A stretch of 64,000 bases of DNA from Luteimonas panaciterrae (GTDB lineage Bacteria > Pseudomonadota > Gammaproteobacteria > Xanthomonadales > Xanthomonadaceae): contig NZ_JAJAVH010000008.1 in the NCBI RefSeq assembly GCF_020511115.1, forward strand, positions 248,001 through 312,000. Reading direction: 5' to 3'. The position numbers and the translations under genes were made by a program. The notes under the pieces are model-generated. The model saw only the letters and a program-made list of their open reading frames with translations. It was not told the DNA's origin and ran no database searches. Within the stretch, counting starts at the first letter, position 1, and every line of letters begins with the position of its first letter. Positions 27,840 to 37,481 of this stretch are shown here, one piece after another.

Positions 27840-28759
27840 GAGGCCGCCGCGAGATCGCGCCGCGCGTTGAGGTAATCGGCGGCGGTGATGATCTTGCCGC
27901 CCTCGCGCTGCAGCGTGCGGAGACGCAACGCGCCCTCGGCGCAGGCGATGTCGAGGCCTTCGCGACCGGCCGCGAGCACGCTGCCCGGTGCGCGGCCATG
28001 CGCGAGCGGCAATGCGATCGCGGCGTGGATACGCAGGCGCTCGCCGGCGATCTCCGCTTCGGCCACCGGCCACGGCTGGAACGCGCGCACCTTGTTGGCG
28101 AGCGTCGTCGCCGGTAGCGACCAATCGAGCTTGGCTTCGGATTTCTCCAGCTTGTGCGCGTAGGTCACGCCGACTTCCGGCTGCGGACGCGGCACCGGCC
28201 GGATGCCGGCGCGCAGCAGGCCGAGGCCGTCGGCGAGCACCTGCGCGCCGAGTTCGGCGAGACGATCGTGCAGCTGCCCGGCGGTGTCCTGCTCGCCGAT
28301 GGCCAGCGATTGCGAGAGCAGCACCGGTCCGGTGTCGAGGCCGGCCTCCATCTGCATCAGGCACACGCCGGTCTCGCGATCGCCGGCTTCGATGGCGCGC
28401 TGGATCGGCGCCGCACCGCGCCAGCGCGGCAGCAGCGAGGCGTGCACGTTCCAGCAGCCGAAACGCGGAATCTCGAGAATCTTGCGCGGCAGGATCAGGC
28501 CGTAGGCCACCACCACCATCAGATCGGGTTGCAGGGCCTTGAGCGCATCGCGCGAGACCTGCGATTTCAGCGTTTCCGGCTGCAGCACGGTGATGCCGCG
28601 CTCCAGCGCCGCCAGCTTGACCGGCGAAGGCGTCAGCGCGCGGCCGCGTCCCGCGGGACGATCGGGCTGCGTGTAGACCGCCACCACTTCCTGCCGCGAC
28701 GCGGCGGCGCGCAGCGAGGGAACGGCGAAATCGGGGGTGCCGGCGAAGACGATGCGCAT
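27836..28759 (-). CDS. fmt: methionyl-tRNA formyltransferase
   Basis: 307 residues, standard length. The N-terminal [16 protein letters not shown] and the signature [19 protein letters not shown] (catalytic Asn, His and downstream Asp in [10 protein letters not shown]) are diagnostic, and a C-terminal oligonucleotide-binding domain follows from about residue 205. The enzyme formylates initiator Met-tRNA with 10-formyl-THF. It overlaps rsmB by four bases and sits downstream of def, separated by a 163-base gap that holds an inverted repeat. Confidence 0.98.
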   Translation of the reverse strand: MRIVFAGTPDFAVPSLRAAASRQEVVAVYTQPDRPAGRGRALTPSPVKLAALERGITVLQPETLKSQVSRDALKALQPDLMVVVAYGLILPRKILEIPRFGCWNVHASLLPRWRGAAPIQRAIEAGDRETGVCLMQMEAGLDTGPVLLSQSLAIGEQDTAGQLHDRLAELGAQVLADGLGLLRAGIRPVPRPQPEVGVTYAHKLEKSEAKLDWSLPATTLANKVRAFQPWPVAEAEIAGERLRIHAAIALPLAHGRAPGSVLAAGREGLDIACAEGALRLRTLQREGGKIITAADYLNARRDLAAAS

Positions 28760-28807
28760 GAGTCGGGAAAGAGAAACGGGAGAGAAATGGAAAAAACGTA
28801 CCGCTAT

Positions 28808-28911
28808 CGCTCGTCATTCCCGCGAAGGCGGGAATCCATGGACGTCCGCTCCGGTGCGACGACGCTGACAGCAAAGTCCATGGACTCCCGCCTTCGCGGG
28901 AATGACGAGCG
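28808..28911. repeat. inverted pair of REP-like elements between def and fmt
   Basis: The left arm (28808-28843) begins CGCTCGTCATTCCCGCGAAG and the right arm (28876-28911) ends CGCGGGAATGACGAGCG; the arms are almost perfectly complementary over 36 bases around a 32-base centre. Each arm also carries its own small hairpin (TTCCCGC/GCGGGAA). A single related copy lies at 61591-61620. A paired REP of this type can form a long stem in the def-fmt transcript. Confidence 0.85.
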
Positions 28912-28922
28912 AAAAAACCGCG

Positions 28923-29444
28923 CTAACCTTCAGCAGCCTGCTTCTGCAGCTTTTCGTATTTCTTCAACGCCCGCTCGCGCTTCAGCGGCGAGAGGTGATC
29001 GATGAACAGGCGTCCGTCGAGATGATCCACCTCGTGCTGGACGCAGGTCGCAAGCAGATCGTCCACTTCCAGCACGAACAGCTTGCCGTGACGGTCCAGC
29101 GCCTCGACCTCGATGCCGTCGGCGCGCGTGACGTCGGCATAGATGCCGGGAATCGACAGACAACCCTCCTGGTGCACGCGCAGCTGTTCGGTGCGCTTGC
29201 GGATCACGGGGTTGATGAAAACGAGCGGGCTGTCACGTCCTTCGCTGACATCGATCACCATGAAGCGCTCGTGCACGTCGACCTGCGTGGCGGCCAGGCC
29301 GATGCCGGGCGCCTGATACATGGTCTCGAACATGTCATCGAGCAATTTCTGGAATTGCGGTTCTTGGATGCGCGCGGCATCGATGCCGGCGGCGTGATTG
29401 CGCAGGCGCGGATGCGGAAATTCGAGGATCGGGAGCAAGGACAT
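28923..29444 (-). CDS. def: peptide deformylase
   Basis: 173 residues. The three motifs are GIGLAATQV (motif 1), EGCLS (motif 2, metal-binding Cys) and QHEVDHLDG (motif 3, HExxH with two metal-binding His). It removes the formyl group from N-terminal fMet of nascent chains. First gene of the def-fmt-rsmB unit and divergent from the LysM gene. Full length. Confidence 0.98.
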   Translation of the reverse strand: MSLLPILEFPHPRLRNHAAGIDAARIQEPQFQKLLDDMFETMYQAPGIGLAATQVDVHERFMVIDVSEGRDSPLVFINPVIRKRTEQLRVHQEGCLSIPGIYADVTRADGIEVEALDRHGKLFVLEVDDLLATCVQHEVDHLDGRLFIDHLSPLKRERALKKYEKLQKQAAEG

Positions 29445-29580
29445 GGCGGGAAAAGGGTGGCGATGGTCACAACAGAGGACCTATTCTGCAATTGTAACGC
29501 TGCAAGGGTTGCCTCGAGCTGACCACTGTCGGCTATAGTTGACCAGGCTAGACAGGGGAAATTCCAAGGGGAGCGGTTAG

Positions 29581-30759
29581 ATGGCTGGCAAGTTTGTAAG
29601 CCTTTCTCAGAGGCTGCGTACCGTATTCACCGTCGCATTGCTGACGGTCGCGACCTACGCCACCGCACAGACGCTGCGCGAGGGTCACCCGGATACCTAT
29701 GTCGTCAAGCGCGGCGACACGCTGTGGGACATCGCGGGCCGGTTCCTGCAACGCCCGTGGCTGTGGCCGGAAATCTGGCAGGCCAATCCGCAGATCCGCA
29801 ATCCGCACCTGATCTATCCGGGCGACGTGATCAGCCTGGCCTATCTGGATCGCGTGCAGCAGGCACAGGTCCAGCCTGGCCCGCGCGCCGAGCCCGAGCC
29901 GATCAATGCGATCCCGCTGGCGGACGTGGAGAAGTTCCTCAAGGACCTGCGCGTGGTCGACAAGTTCGACGACCTGCCCTACGTCGTCGGCCTGGAGGAA
30001 GACCACCTGCGCACCACGCAGGGCCGCGTGGCCTACATCCGCAAGCTCACGGCCCAGCCCGGCGACCGCTTCCTGGTGGTGCGCCCGACCGTGCGCTACC
30101 GCGAGATCAAGCGCCGCGGCCTGTGCTGCGACCGCATGCAGACCGCCGATCTCGATTTCCGCGGCCGCCGCACGCCTGATTTCGGCACCTACTGGTCGAA
30201 CGTGGTGTTCCCGGACAAGGGCAAGGAACTGCTGGGCTACGAGTTGCAGCGCGTGAACGCCGGCACCGTCACCCGCGGCGAAGGCTCCGGCATCCAGGCC
30301 AGCACGCTGCTGCTGGATGAGAGCAACCGCGAGGTGCGCATCGGCGATCGCCTGATCCCGGTCGACGCGCAGCAATACGACCTGCAGTTCTTCCCGCATC
30401 CGCCCAAGCAGGACACCAAGTACGGCAAGGCGCGCGTGCTGGCGGTGGCCGACAGCCTGCAAAACGCCGGCCCGCGCGACGTGATCGCGATTTCCGTCGG
30501 CAGCCGCGAAGGCGTGGACAACGGCACCGTGTTCTCGATGTGGCGCGAAGGCAGCCAGACCGTGGACCGCGTCGAGAAGGGCGCCGATCGCGACCCCGAC
30601 ACCGTGTTCTTCGAGAACAAGGTGCGCCTGCCGGACGAGTTCGCCGGCCACGTCATCGTCTTCCGCACCTTCGAGAAGATGAGCTACGGCCTGGTGATGG
30701 ACAGCGTGAAGCCGACCAAGGTCGGTTACCACCTCAAGCATCCCGACGCGACGCTCTGA
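29581..30759 (+). CDS. exported LysM-domain peptidoglycan-binding protein
   Basis: 392 residues from the ATG at 29581, with AAGGGGAG upstream. A signal sequence (RTVFTVALLTVATYATAQ) leads into a LysM domain (about residues 40-90) with YVVKRGDTLWDIAGRF, then WPEIWQANPQIRNPHLIYPGD. The long C-terminal region (residues 120-390) has conserved-looking beta segments but no named domain that I recognise. A LysM gene at this place, divergent from def and upstream of dprA, is common in gammaproteobacteria. Likely a cell-wall-binding envelope protein. A hairpin terminator follows. Confidence 0.85.
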   Translation: MAGKFVSLSQRLRTVFTVALLTVATYATAQTLREGHPDTYVVKRGDTLWDIAGRFLQRPWLWPEIWQANPQIRNPHLIYPGDVISLAYLDRVQQAQVQPGPRAEPEPINAIPLADVEKFLKDLRVVDKFDDLPYVVGLEEDHLRTTQGRVAYIRKLTAQPGDRFLVVRPTVRYREIKRRGLCCDRMQTADLDFRGRRTPDFGTYWSNVVFPDKGKELLGYELQRVNAGTVTRGEGSGIQASTLLLDESNREVRIGDRLIPVDAQQYDLQFFPHPPKQDTKYGKARVLAVADSLQNAGPRDVIAISVGSREGVDNGTVFSMWREGSQTVDRVEKGADRDPDTVFFENKVRLPDEFAGHVIVFRTFEKMSYGLVMDSVKPTKVGYHLKHPDATL

Positions 30760-30798
30760 TCGCGACGGCGAACGGAAAAACCTGACGCAACATCGCGG

Positions 30799-30820
30799 CG
30801 GCGCCCTCGGGGCGCCGTCG
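30799..30820 (+). terminator. terminator after the LysM gene
   Basis: CGGCGCC (30799-30805) pairs with GGCGCCG (30811-30817) across CTCGG, followed by TCGTCGTTTC. It lies between the LysM stop and the dprA start, so dprA probably has its own promoter or depends on read-through. Confidence 0.6.
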
Positions 30821-30844
30821 TCGTTTCGGCCTACGCTATGGCGC

Positions 30845-32038
30845 ATGAGCGAGACGAATCCCGAAGCGCTGCTGCGACTGCTGACCACGGGCGGCGCCAG
30901 CCAGCCGCGCCGGCAATTGCTGGAGACCCACGACACGCCACACGCGGCCCTTGAAGCGGGGCCGCGAGCCTGGCGCAGCGCGGGGCTGGACGAAGCGCAG
31001 ATCCGCGCCCTCGACACCCCGCCGCCGGAAGCCGTCGCCGAGCACCGGCGCGCGCTGGACTGGCTGTCCGGTCCGAGCCACCACCTGATCGGCTGGCACG
31101 ACCCCGACTATCCCGCGCTGCTGCGCCGCATCACCAACCCACCGCTGGCCCTGTTCGTGGCCGGCGATCCCGGCCTGCTCTGGCACCCGATGGTCGCCGT
31201 GGTCGGCAGCCGTTCACCTTCGGCCGGGGGGCGCGACAACGCCTACGACTTCTCGCGTGCCCTGGCCACGTCCGGATTGGGCATCGCCAGCGGCCTCGCC
31301 GCCGGCATCGACACCGCCGCGCACGAGGCGGCCCTGGACGCGAACGCGATCACCGTCGCCGTGCTCGGCAGCGGCATCGACGTGCCGTACCCGCGCGAAA
31401 ACACCGCACTGCATGCCCGGATCGCCGCCGCCGGCGCGGTGATCAGCGAGCATGCGCCGGGCACCGCGGCGCGACGCGAGCATTTCCCGAGCCGCAACCG
31501 CATCATCGCCGGGCTGGCGCTGGGGACGCTTGTGGTCGAGGCGGCCGAGCGCTCAGGCGCCCTGATCACCGCCCGGCTGACCACCGAGGCCGGCCGCGAC
31601 GTCTTCGCTGTGCCCGGCTCGATCCACAATCCGATGGCGCGCGGCTGCCACCGCCTGATCCGGGACGGCGCCGGCCTGGTGGAAAGCGCCAGCGAGGTGA
31701 TCACCGCCATCGCCCCCCTGGCCGTGGAGCTGGGCGAGGCCTTGCGCGGGCGCCTGTCGGCCCCCATGACAAGGGCCGGGAATGACCAGAAAACGACCAT
31801 CTCCAGCCCAGCCGCCGACCCGCGGCTCGATGACCCCGACTACAACCGCTTGTGGGAGGCCCTCGGCCACGACCCAACCGGTATGGATCGGCTGGTCGAG
31901 CGCACTGGATTGACGGCCGCCGAATTGTCTTCCATGCTGCTGCTCATGGAGCTGGAAGGTCGTGTGATTGCCAAGCACGGTCGCTATTCCCGAAAGTCTT
32001 GTCACGACGCGTCTACGGACGCAGGCCGGGGGAAATGA
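30845..32038 (+). CDS. dprA: DNA-processing protein DprA (Smf)
   Basis: 397 residues. A central Rossmann-type fold includes [31 protein letters not shown] and [15 protein letters not shown], with [24 protein letters not shown], the single-stranded DNA-binding surface. The C-terminus (about residues 325-385) is a winged-helix domain with [25 protein letters not shown]. DprA loads RecA on incoming single-stranded DNA in natural transformation. Its stop overlaps the start of smg. The usual partner genes are nearby. Confidence 0.96.
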   Translation: MSETNPEALLRLLTTGGASQPRRQLLETHDTPHAALEAGPRAWRSAGLDEAQIRALDTPPPEAVAEHRRALDWLSGPSHHLIGWHDPDYPALLRRITNPPLALFVAGDPGLLWHPMVAVVGSRSPSAGGRDNAYDFSRALATSGLGIASGLAAGIDTAAHEAALDANAITVAVLGSGIDVPYPRENTALHARIAAAGAVISEHAPGTAARREHFPSRNRIIAGLALGTLVVEAAERSGALITARLTTEAGRDVFAVPGSIHNPMARGCHRLIRDGAGLVESASEVITAIAPLAVELGEALRGRLSAPMTRAGNDQKTTISSPAADPRLDDPDYNRLWEALGHDPTGMDRLVERTGLTAAELSSMLLLMELEGRVIAKHGRYSRKSCHDASTDAGRGK

Positions 32039-32508
32039 AAGAGAGCATCCTGGACGTCCTGCTCTACCTGTTCGAGCACTACTTCACCGAAGACGCGGAC
32101 CTCGTCCGCGACCGCGACTCCCTCCAGAACGGCCTGCTCCAGGCCGGTTTCAGCCCCGCCGAGATCAACAAGGCCTTCGACTGGCTCGATGCCTTGGCCG
32201 AACAGCGGCCGAGCGCCGCGCATCCGCGCGCCGGCGGCCCGACCCGTGTCTTCTTCGGCCCGGAGCTCGACAAGCTCGACGTCGAATGCCGCGGCTTCCT
32301 GCTGTTCCTGGAACAGCACGGCATCCTCAATGCCGACCAGCGCGAGTTGGTGCTCGATCGCGCCATGGCGCTGGATCAGGACGAACTCGATCTCGACGAC
32401 CTGAAATGGGTCGTGCTGATGGTGCTGTTCAACCAGCCGGGCATGGAAGCGGCCTACGCCTGGATGGAAACGCAGATCTTCGCCGACGAACCCGAGCCGG
32501 TGCACTGA
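32035..32508 (+). CDS. smg: Smg family protein (DUF494)
   Basis: 157 residues from the ATG at 32035, overlapping the dprA stop (ATGA) and preceded by [24 protein letters not shown] opens the family, and the C-terminal [23 protein letters not shown] motif is also standard. Function is unknown in any bacterium; it is conserved next to dprA and topA. Acidic and probably cytosolic. Confidence 0.93.
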   Translation: MKESILDVLLYLFEHYFTEDADLVRDRDSLQNGLLQAGFSPAEINKAFDWLDALAEQRPSAAHPRAGGPTRVFFGPELDKLDVECRGFLLFLEQHGILNADQRELVLDRAMALDQDELDLDDLKWVVLMVLFNQPGMEAAYAWMETQIFADEPEPVH

Positions 32509-32667
32509 ACCCGCGAGGCGGCCACGCCGCCGCCTCGCCAGCAACTCTTTGAATCATCGTCCCACGTCGACTCTCCAGTCGGCGCGCTTGGGACGTGTGT
32601 CGATTTTTTCGAATCCCCCGCGCGGCAGAATCGCGGTTTGCTGTTTCGCCAGGACGAAGGGGACGTC

Positions 32668-33186
32668 ATGGACCAGACCGCACAGCCCAGCGCGGGCGAC
32701 ATCGGGACGCCGGCCTCGGCACCGCCGCAGGTGCCGTCGAGCACGCAGCGCAGCCTCGCCTCCATGATCGAACTGAGCCTGTTCGTCATCGCGGAACTGC
32801 TGGTCGTCGCCGTGCTGGTGGTGCTCGGCTATCGCACCTATCACGACTACAAGGTCCGCGCCGACGTGCAGGACCTGCTGACGCACGCGCAGGCGCTACA
32901 GCCGGCCGTCGACGCAGCGACGGCGCGCAACGCCGGACGCTGCCTGCGCGACGAAACGCTCACCCGGCAGCTGCGCGAGGTGCGTTACGACCCGACGCGG
33001 GCCACCCTTGCCGCCGGCGAATTCGCGGGTGGCCGTTGCGGCATCCTGCTGGTGCTGCACGGCGACGATTCGCTGGAAGGCAAGCAGATTCTGTGGGAGC
33101 GCGTCGCCACCGTCGACAGCGTGCAATGGCGCTGCGATTCCGATCTCGCCAACCGCTTCCTGCCGCCGGTGTGCCAATCGCAATGA
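32668..33186 (+). CDS. pilin-like membrane-anchored protein
   Basis: 172 residues from the ATG at 32668 (MDQTAQPS), which has GAAGGGG upstream; an earlier in-frame ATG is unlikely. A 40-residue proline/serine-rich leader precedes one hydrophobic helix, MIELSLFVIAELLVVAVLVV, then YRTYHDYKVRADVQDLLTHA, the type IV pilin-like amphipathic continuation. The C-terminus has paired cysteines (GRCGILL and WRCDSD...PPVC). The leader has no G-FTLIE processing site, so it is probably not cleaved and assembled as a pilin. Closely related to the next gene. Confidence 0.65.
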   Translation: MDQTAQPSAGDIGTPASAPPQVPSSTQRSLASMIELSLFVIAELLVVAVLVVLGYRTYHDYKVRADVQDLLTHAQALQPAVDAATARNAGRCLRDETLTRQLREVRYDPTRATLAAGEFAGGRCGILLVLHGDDSLEGKQILWERVATVDSVQWRCDSDLANRFLPPVCQSQ

Positions 33187-33259
33187 GCCGGCGCATGCCG
33201 GCACTTGAAGTCGCGGCCGAACTCCGGTCCACTGCGCGCTTCGACGGCAGGGGGCCGCC

Positions 33260-33784
33260 ATGAATCAACGCATCGAACCAAGCTTCGGCGGCGCCGCGCC
33301 GCCGCCGTTGCCGCCACGTCCGCAATCCCAGCTTCCACCGCCCAAGCGCGGCATGTCCGGCTGCATGATCGTGCTGATCGTCTGCGCCGCGCTTGCGGTG
33401 CCGCTGATCGGCATCCTCGCGGCGATCGCGATTCCGCAATATCAGCGCTACGTGGATCGCTCGAAAGCATTGCAGGCATCGATGATCGCGCAGTCGCTGC
33501 GGACCGAGGTCGAGGATCTGTACGCAAGCGATGGGAACTGCCCCAGCGATGGCGACATCGATCTGCAGGCACGCGGCGTGCAACCGAATCCCGTCATCGC
33601 CTCCATCACCTTCGGCGAATCCGGAGAAGGCCGCTGCAGCGTCGAGCTGGTCCTGCAGGGACAGGCCAAGCTCAACGGCAAGCGCATCGTCTGGGAGCGC
33701 GATCCGATCAACGATCCGGCCGAATGGCGCTGCACGTCCGATCTGGACGAACTTTATCGCCCCAACGGTTGCCGACCGCTGTGA
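33260..33784 (+). CDS. pilin-like membrane-anchored protein, paralogue
   Basis: 174 residues. A 30-residue proline-rich leader precedes the helix GCMIVLIVCAALAVPLIGIL, then AAIAIPQYQRYVDRSKALQA, which is the hallmark of major type IV pilins, but without a prepilin cleavage site. The C-terminal half shares NCPSDGDID, GRCSVELVLQGQ and WRCTSDLDELY with the previous protein. Cysteines are positioned for a disulphide. It follows the paralogue by 73 bases. Confidence 0.7.
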   Translation: MNQRIEPSFGGAAPPPLPPRPQSQLPPPKRGMSGCMIVLIVCAALAVPLIGILAAIAIPQYQRYVDRSKALQASMIAQSLRTEVEDLYASDGNCPSDGDIDLQARGVQPNPVIASITFGESGEGRCSVELVLQGQAKLNGKRIVWERDPINDPAEWRCTSDLDELYRPNGCRPL

Positions 33785-33836
33785 ACCCCCGCAAGATGAC
33801 GCCGTCACGCCGCAACCGACAAGGAACACGACAAGG

Positions 33837-34721
33837 ATGAGCACCTGGTACTACGCCGATGCCGGTCACCAACGCCAAGGCCCGGTCGATGCCGAGGAGC
33901 TCGCGCGCCTGCGCCGCGAAGGACGCATCCAGTGGAACACGCTGGTCTGGCGCGAAGGCCTGACGCAGTGGGAACCCCTCTCCAGCGTCATCAACGAATT
34001 GCCGGTACAGGACACGGCCAGCGCGCCCGCGACCACGCTCGATGCGGGCAGCGGCCGCGTCGTCGATTCCCCATACGCGCCGCCGGCCGCGCCGCTGCTG
34101 TACGAGAGCCCGGTGCACCAGGGCGGGGAAATCGTCTACGCCGGTTTCTGGAAGCGCTTCGCTGCCATCACGATCGATAGTGTCATCGTCGGCATCGCCG
34201 GCTATGCCATCCAGTTGCCCATCTTCTTTTCCCTGGGCATGTTCTCCGGGGGATTCGAGGACGAGACGCCCACCGCCGGGATGGTGCTGGCGCTGATCGT
34301 GGCCTACGTGGGGCCGATCCTGCTGCAGATGTTCTATTTCGCCTGGTTCCACTCCAGCGGCAAGCAGGCCACGCCGGGCAAGATGGCGGTGGGCATCAAG
34401 CTGGTCTCCGAGACGGGCGGCCGCATCTCCTTCGGCCGCGGCGTCGGACGCTTCTTCGCCGCCTGGATCAGCTACCTCATCCTGGGCATCGGCTACATCA
34501 TGGCCGCCTTCACGGACCGCAAGCGCGCCCTGCACGACATGATCGTCGGCACCCTGGTGGTCGACCAGTGGGCCTACACCGAACGCCCGGACCTGCAACG
34601 CAAGGAACTGGGCGCGGTCACGATCGTGATCCTGGTCCTGTCCGCCCTGTTCTTCCTGGCCATCATCGGCTTCGTCGTGGTGATGATCGGGGCGCTCGCC
34701 AGCTCCGTGGGCAAGTTCTGA
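33837..34721 (+). CDS. GYF_2 and RDD domain membrane protein
   Basis: 294 residues from the ATG at 33837; the frame is open upstream inside the previous gene, but the protein pattern begins here. An N-terminal GYF_2-like domain (residues 1-50, STWYYADAGHQRQGPVDAEE then IQWNTLVWREGLTQWEPL) is linked by a proline-rich stretch to an RDD domain (about residues 100-250) with AGFWKRFAAITIDSVIVGI and SGKQATPGKMAVGIKLV. The GYF_2 domain may bind proline-rich sequences; both upstream proteins have proline-rich leaders, so an interaction is plausible but unproven. Confidence 0.82.
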   Translation: MSTWYYADAGHQRQGPVDAEELARLRREGRIQWNTLVWREGLTQWEPLSSVINELPVQDTASAPATTLDAGSGRVVDSPYAPPAAPLLYESPVHQGGEIVYAGFWKRFAAITIDSVIVGIAGYAIQLPIFFSLGMFSGGFEDETPTAGMVLALIVAYVGPILLQMFYFAWFHSSGKQATPGKMAVGIKLVSETGGRISFGRGVGRFFAAWISYLILGIGYIMAAFTDRKRALHDMIVGTLVVDQWAYTERPDLQRKELGAVTIVILVLSALFFLAIIGFVVVMIGALASSVGKF

Positions 34722-34831
34722 CCGGCCTCCGGTACCTGAATGGCCCCGTGTCGGGGTGAGGGCTTGCTTGACACGGCCCACCCCGGCGTGATTCCACTAT
34801 AAAAAGCGCGTCCCTGAACGGCACGTCCTGA

Positions 34832-34857
34832 ACGCCCGAGGCCCCGGCCTCGGGCGT
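34832..34857 (+). terminator. strong hairpin between the RDD gene and topA
   Basis: ACGCCCGAGGC pairs with GCCTCGGGCGT across CCCG, an 11-pair stem. It is followed by CGCCTTCTTGC. It may end the upstream transcript or serve as a leader hairpin for topA. The AT-rich TATAAAAA at 34797-34804 just upstream could hold part of the topA promoter. Confidence 0.6.
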
Positions 34858-34928
34858 CGCCTTCTTGCCCCCTTGTCGGCGCGGCCTTCACGCCGTGCCC
34901 CTTTCAGAGTTGCTCCCCTCTCCCCCTC

Positions 34929-37430
34929 ATGCCCAAGAACCTCCTCATCGTCGAGTCGCCCGCCAAGGCCAAGACGATCAACAAATACCTCGGCAAGGAC
35001 TTCACCGTCCTGGCCTCCTACGGCCATGTCCGCGACCTGGTGCCGAAGGAGGGGGCGGTCGATCCCACGCGCGGCTTCGCCATGCGCTACGACCTGATCG
35101 AGAAGAACGAACGCCACGTCGAGGCCATCGCCAAGGCCGCCAAGGGGGCCGAGGGCATCTATCTCGCCACCGACCCGGACCGCGAGGGCGAGGCCATCAG
35201 CTGGCACATCGCCGAGATCCTCAAGGAACGCGGCCTGCTCAAGGACAAGACCTTGCAGCGCGTGGTGTTCACCGAGATCACCCCGCGCGCGATCCGAGAG
35301 GCGATGGCCGCGCCGCGCAGCATCTCCACCGATCTGGTCGATGCCCAGCAGGCCCGTCGCGCGCTGGACTACCTCGTCGGCTTCAACCTCTCGCCGGTGC
35401 TCTGGCGCAAGGTGCAGCGCGGCCTCTCGGCTGGACGCGTGCAATCGCCGGCGCTGCGCATGATCGTGGAGCGCGAGGAGGAAATCGAAGCCTTCATCGC
35501 CCGCGAGTACTGGAGCATCGAGGCCGAGTGCGCGCATCCGAGCCAGTCCTTCACCGCCAAGCTCACCAAGCTCGACGGCAAGAAGTTCGAACAGTTCACC
35601 ATCACCGACGGCGACACCGCCGAGGATGCGCGCCGCCGCATCGTCTCGGCCGCGCAAGGTGCCTTGCACGTCACCGACGTCGCCAGCAAGGAACGCAAGC
35701 GCCGCCCGGCGCCGCCGTTCACCACCTCGACGCTGCAGCAGGAAGCCTCGCGCAAGCTCGGCTTCACCACCCGCAAGACCATGCAGGTGGCGCAGAAGCT
35801 CTATGAAGGCGTCAACGTGGGCGACGAGGGCACGGTCGGCCTGATCAGCTACATGCGTACCGACTCGGTGAGCCTGTCGGTCGAGGCGCTGGGCGAAATC
35901 CGCGATGTGATCGCCCGCGATTTCGGCACGCACGCATTGCCGGACAAACCGAATTTCTATCAGACCAAATCCAAGAACGCCCAGGAAGCGCACGAAGCGG
36001 TGCGCCCCACCTCGGCGCTGCGCACGCCGGCGCAAGTGTCGCGCTACCTGTCCGACGACGAGCGCAAGCTGTACGAATTGATCTGGAAGCGCGCCGTCGC
36101 CTGCCAGATGGTGCCGGCCACCTTGAACACCGTCAGCGTCGATCTCGCCGCCGGCTCCGAGCATAGCTTCCGCGCTTCCGGCACCACAGTCATCGATCCC
36201 GGCTTCCTTGCTGTGTACGAGGAAGGCAAGGACGCGAAGAACGCCGAGGACGAGGACGAAGGCCGCAAGCTGCCCAAGATGCAACCCGGCGACCGCGTGC
36301 CGCTGGACCGCATCCACGCCGATCAGCATTTCACGCAGCCGCCGCCGCGCTTCACCGAAGCGGCGCTGGTCAAGGCGCTGGAGGAATACGGCATCGGCCG
36401 GCCTTCGACCTACGCCTCGATCATCCAGACCCTGCTGTTCCGCAAGTACACCGAAATGGAAGGCCGCGCCTTCAAGCCGACCGATGTCGGCCGCGCCGTC
36501 TCCAACTTCCTCAGCGGCCACTTCACCCGCTACGTCGACTACGACTTCACCGCCAAGCTCGAGGACGAACTCGACGCGGTCTCGCGCGGCGAGGAAGAGT
36601 GGGTGCCGTTGATGGAGAAATTCTGGGGCCCGTTCAAGGAACTGGTCGACGACAAGATCGAAACCGTCGATCGCACCGAAGCCACCGGCGCGCGCGAACT
36701 CGGCACCGATCCCAAGTCCGGCAAGCCGGTCAGCGTGCGCCTGGGCCGCTACGGACCCTACGCGCAGATCGGCACCGCCGACGACGAAGACAAGCCGACC
36801 TTCGCCTCGCTGCGCCCCGGCCAGTCGATGCACACCATCACGCTGGAGGAATCCCTCGACCTGTTCCGCCTGCCGCGCAAGCTCGGCCAGGACGATGGGC
36901 ACGAGGTCAGCGTCGGCATCGGCCGCTTCGGCCCGTTCGCGAAACGCGGCAGCACCTACGCCTCGCTCAAGAAAGAGGACGATCCGTACACGATCGATCT
37001 GGCCCGCGCCGTGTTCCTGATCAACGAGAAGGAAGAAATCGCGCGCAACCGCATCATCAAGGAATTCGAAGGCAGCGACATCCAGGTGCTCAACGGCCGC
37101 TTCGGCCCCTACATCAGCGACGGCAAGCTCAACGGCCGCATCCCCAAGGATCGCGAACCCGCCTCGCTGACGCTGGAGGAAGTGACCAAGCTGCTGGAAG
37201 AGACCGGCAAGCCGATGCGCGGCCGTTTCGGCAAGAAGGCGGCGGCGAAGAAGACAGCTGCACCCGCCAAGAAGGCCGCGACCAAGAAAACCGCCGCGAC
37301 GAAGACGGCTCCGAAAAAAGCCGCGAAGAAGACCACGGCCAAGAAGGCCACGAAGAAAGTCGCCAAGAAAACGGCGAAGAAAACCGTGGCCAAGAAAGCA
37401 GCGGTCAAGGACGACGACGCCCCCTTCTGA
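34929..37430 (+). CDS. topA: DNA topoisomerase I with lysine-rich tail
   Basis: 833 residues. The N-terminal Toprim domain has KNLLIVESPAKAKTINKYLG and TDPDREGEAISWH (metal-binding DxDxE). The active-site tyrosine is Y308 in GLISYMRTDSV. The C-terminal region has DNA-binding repeats (GRYGPYAQIG, GRFGPFAKRG, GRFGPYISDG) instead of zinc fingers. The final ~65 residues (from about 37230) are almost only Lys, Ala and Thr, like histone H1 tails. It relaxes negative supercoils behind RNA polymerase. Start chosen at the only well-placed ATG; the gene diverges in no way from the usual family length apart from the tail. Confidence 0.97.
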   Translation: MPKNLLIVESPAKAKTINKYLGKDFTVLASYGHVRDLVPKEGAVDPTRGFAMRYDLIEKNERHVEAIAKAAKGAEGIYLATDPDREGEAISWHIAEILKERGLLKDKTLQRVVFTEITPRAIREAMAAPRSISTDLVDAQQARRALDYLVGFNLSPVLWRKVQRGLSAGRVQSPALRMIVEREEEIEAFIAREYWSIEAECAHPSQSFTAKLTKLDGKKFEQFTITDGDTAEDARRRIVSAAQGALHVTDVASKERKRRPAPPFTTSTLQQEASRKLGFTTRKTMQVAQKLYEGVNVGDEGTVGLISYMRTDSVSLSVEALGEIRDVIARDFGTHALPDKPNFYQTKSKNAQEAHEAVRPTSALRTPAQVSRYLSDDERKLYELIWKRAVACQMVPATLNTVSVDLAAGSEHSFRASGTTVIDPGFLAVYEEGKDAKNAEDEDEGRKLPKMQPGDRVPLDRIHADQHFTQPPPRFTEAALVKALEEYGIGRPSTYASIIQTLLFRKYTEMEGRAFKPTDVGRAVSNFLSGHFTRYVDYDFTAKLEDELDAVSRGEEEWVPLMEKFWGPFKELVDDKIETVDRTEATGARELGTDPKSGKPVSVRLGRYGPYAQIGTADDEDKPTFASLRPGQSMHTITLEESLDLFRLPRKLGQDDGHEVSVGIGRFGPFAKRGSTYASLKKEDDPYTIDLARAVFLINEKEEIARNRIIKEFEGSDIQVLNGRFGPYISDGKLNGRIPKDREPASLTLEEVTKLLEETGKPMRGRFGKKAAAKKTAAPAKKAATKKTAATKTAPKKAAKKTTAKKATKKVAKKTAKKTVAKKAAVKDDDAPF

Positions 37431-37481
37431 TGACAACGCATCGCGGCCCCGCGCAGGCAGGGCCGCGACCGCCACACGCGG

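Noticed and set aside
26526..28874. A 782-codon minus-strand frame read as one long protein
   Set aside because: Only its last 437 codons (rsmB) resemble a protein; the rest runs out of frame through fmt.
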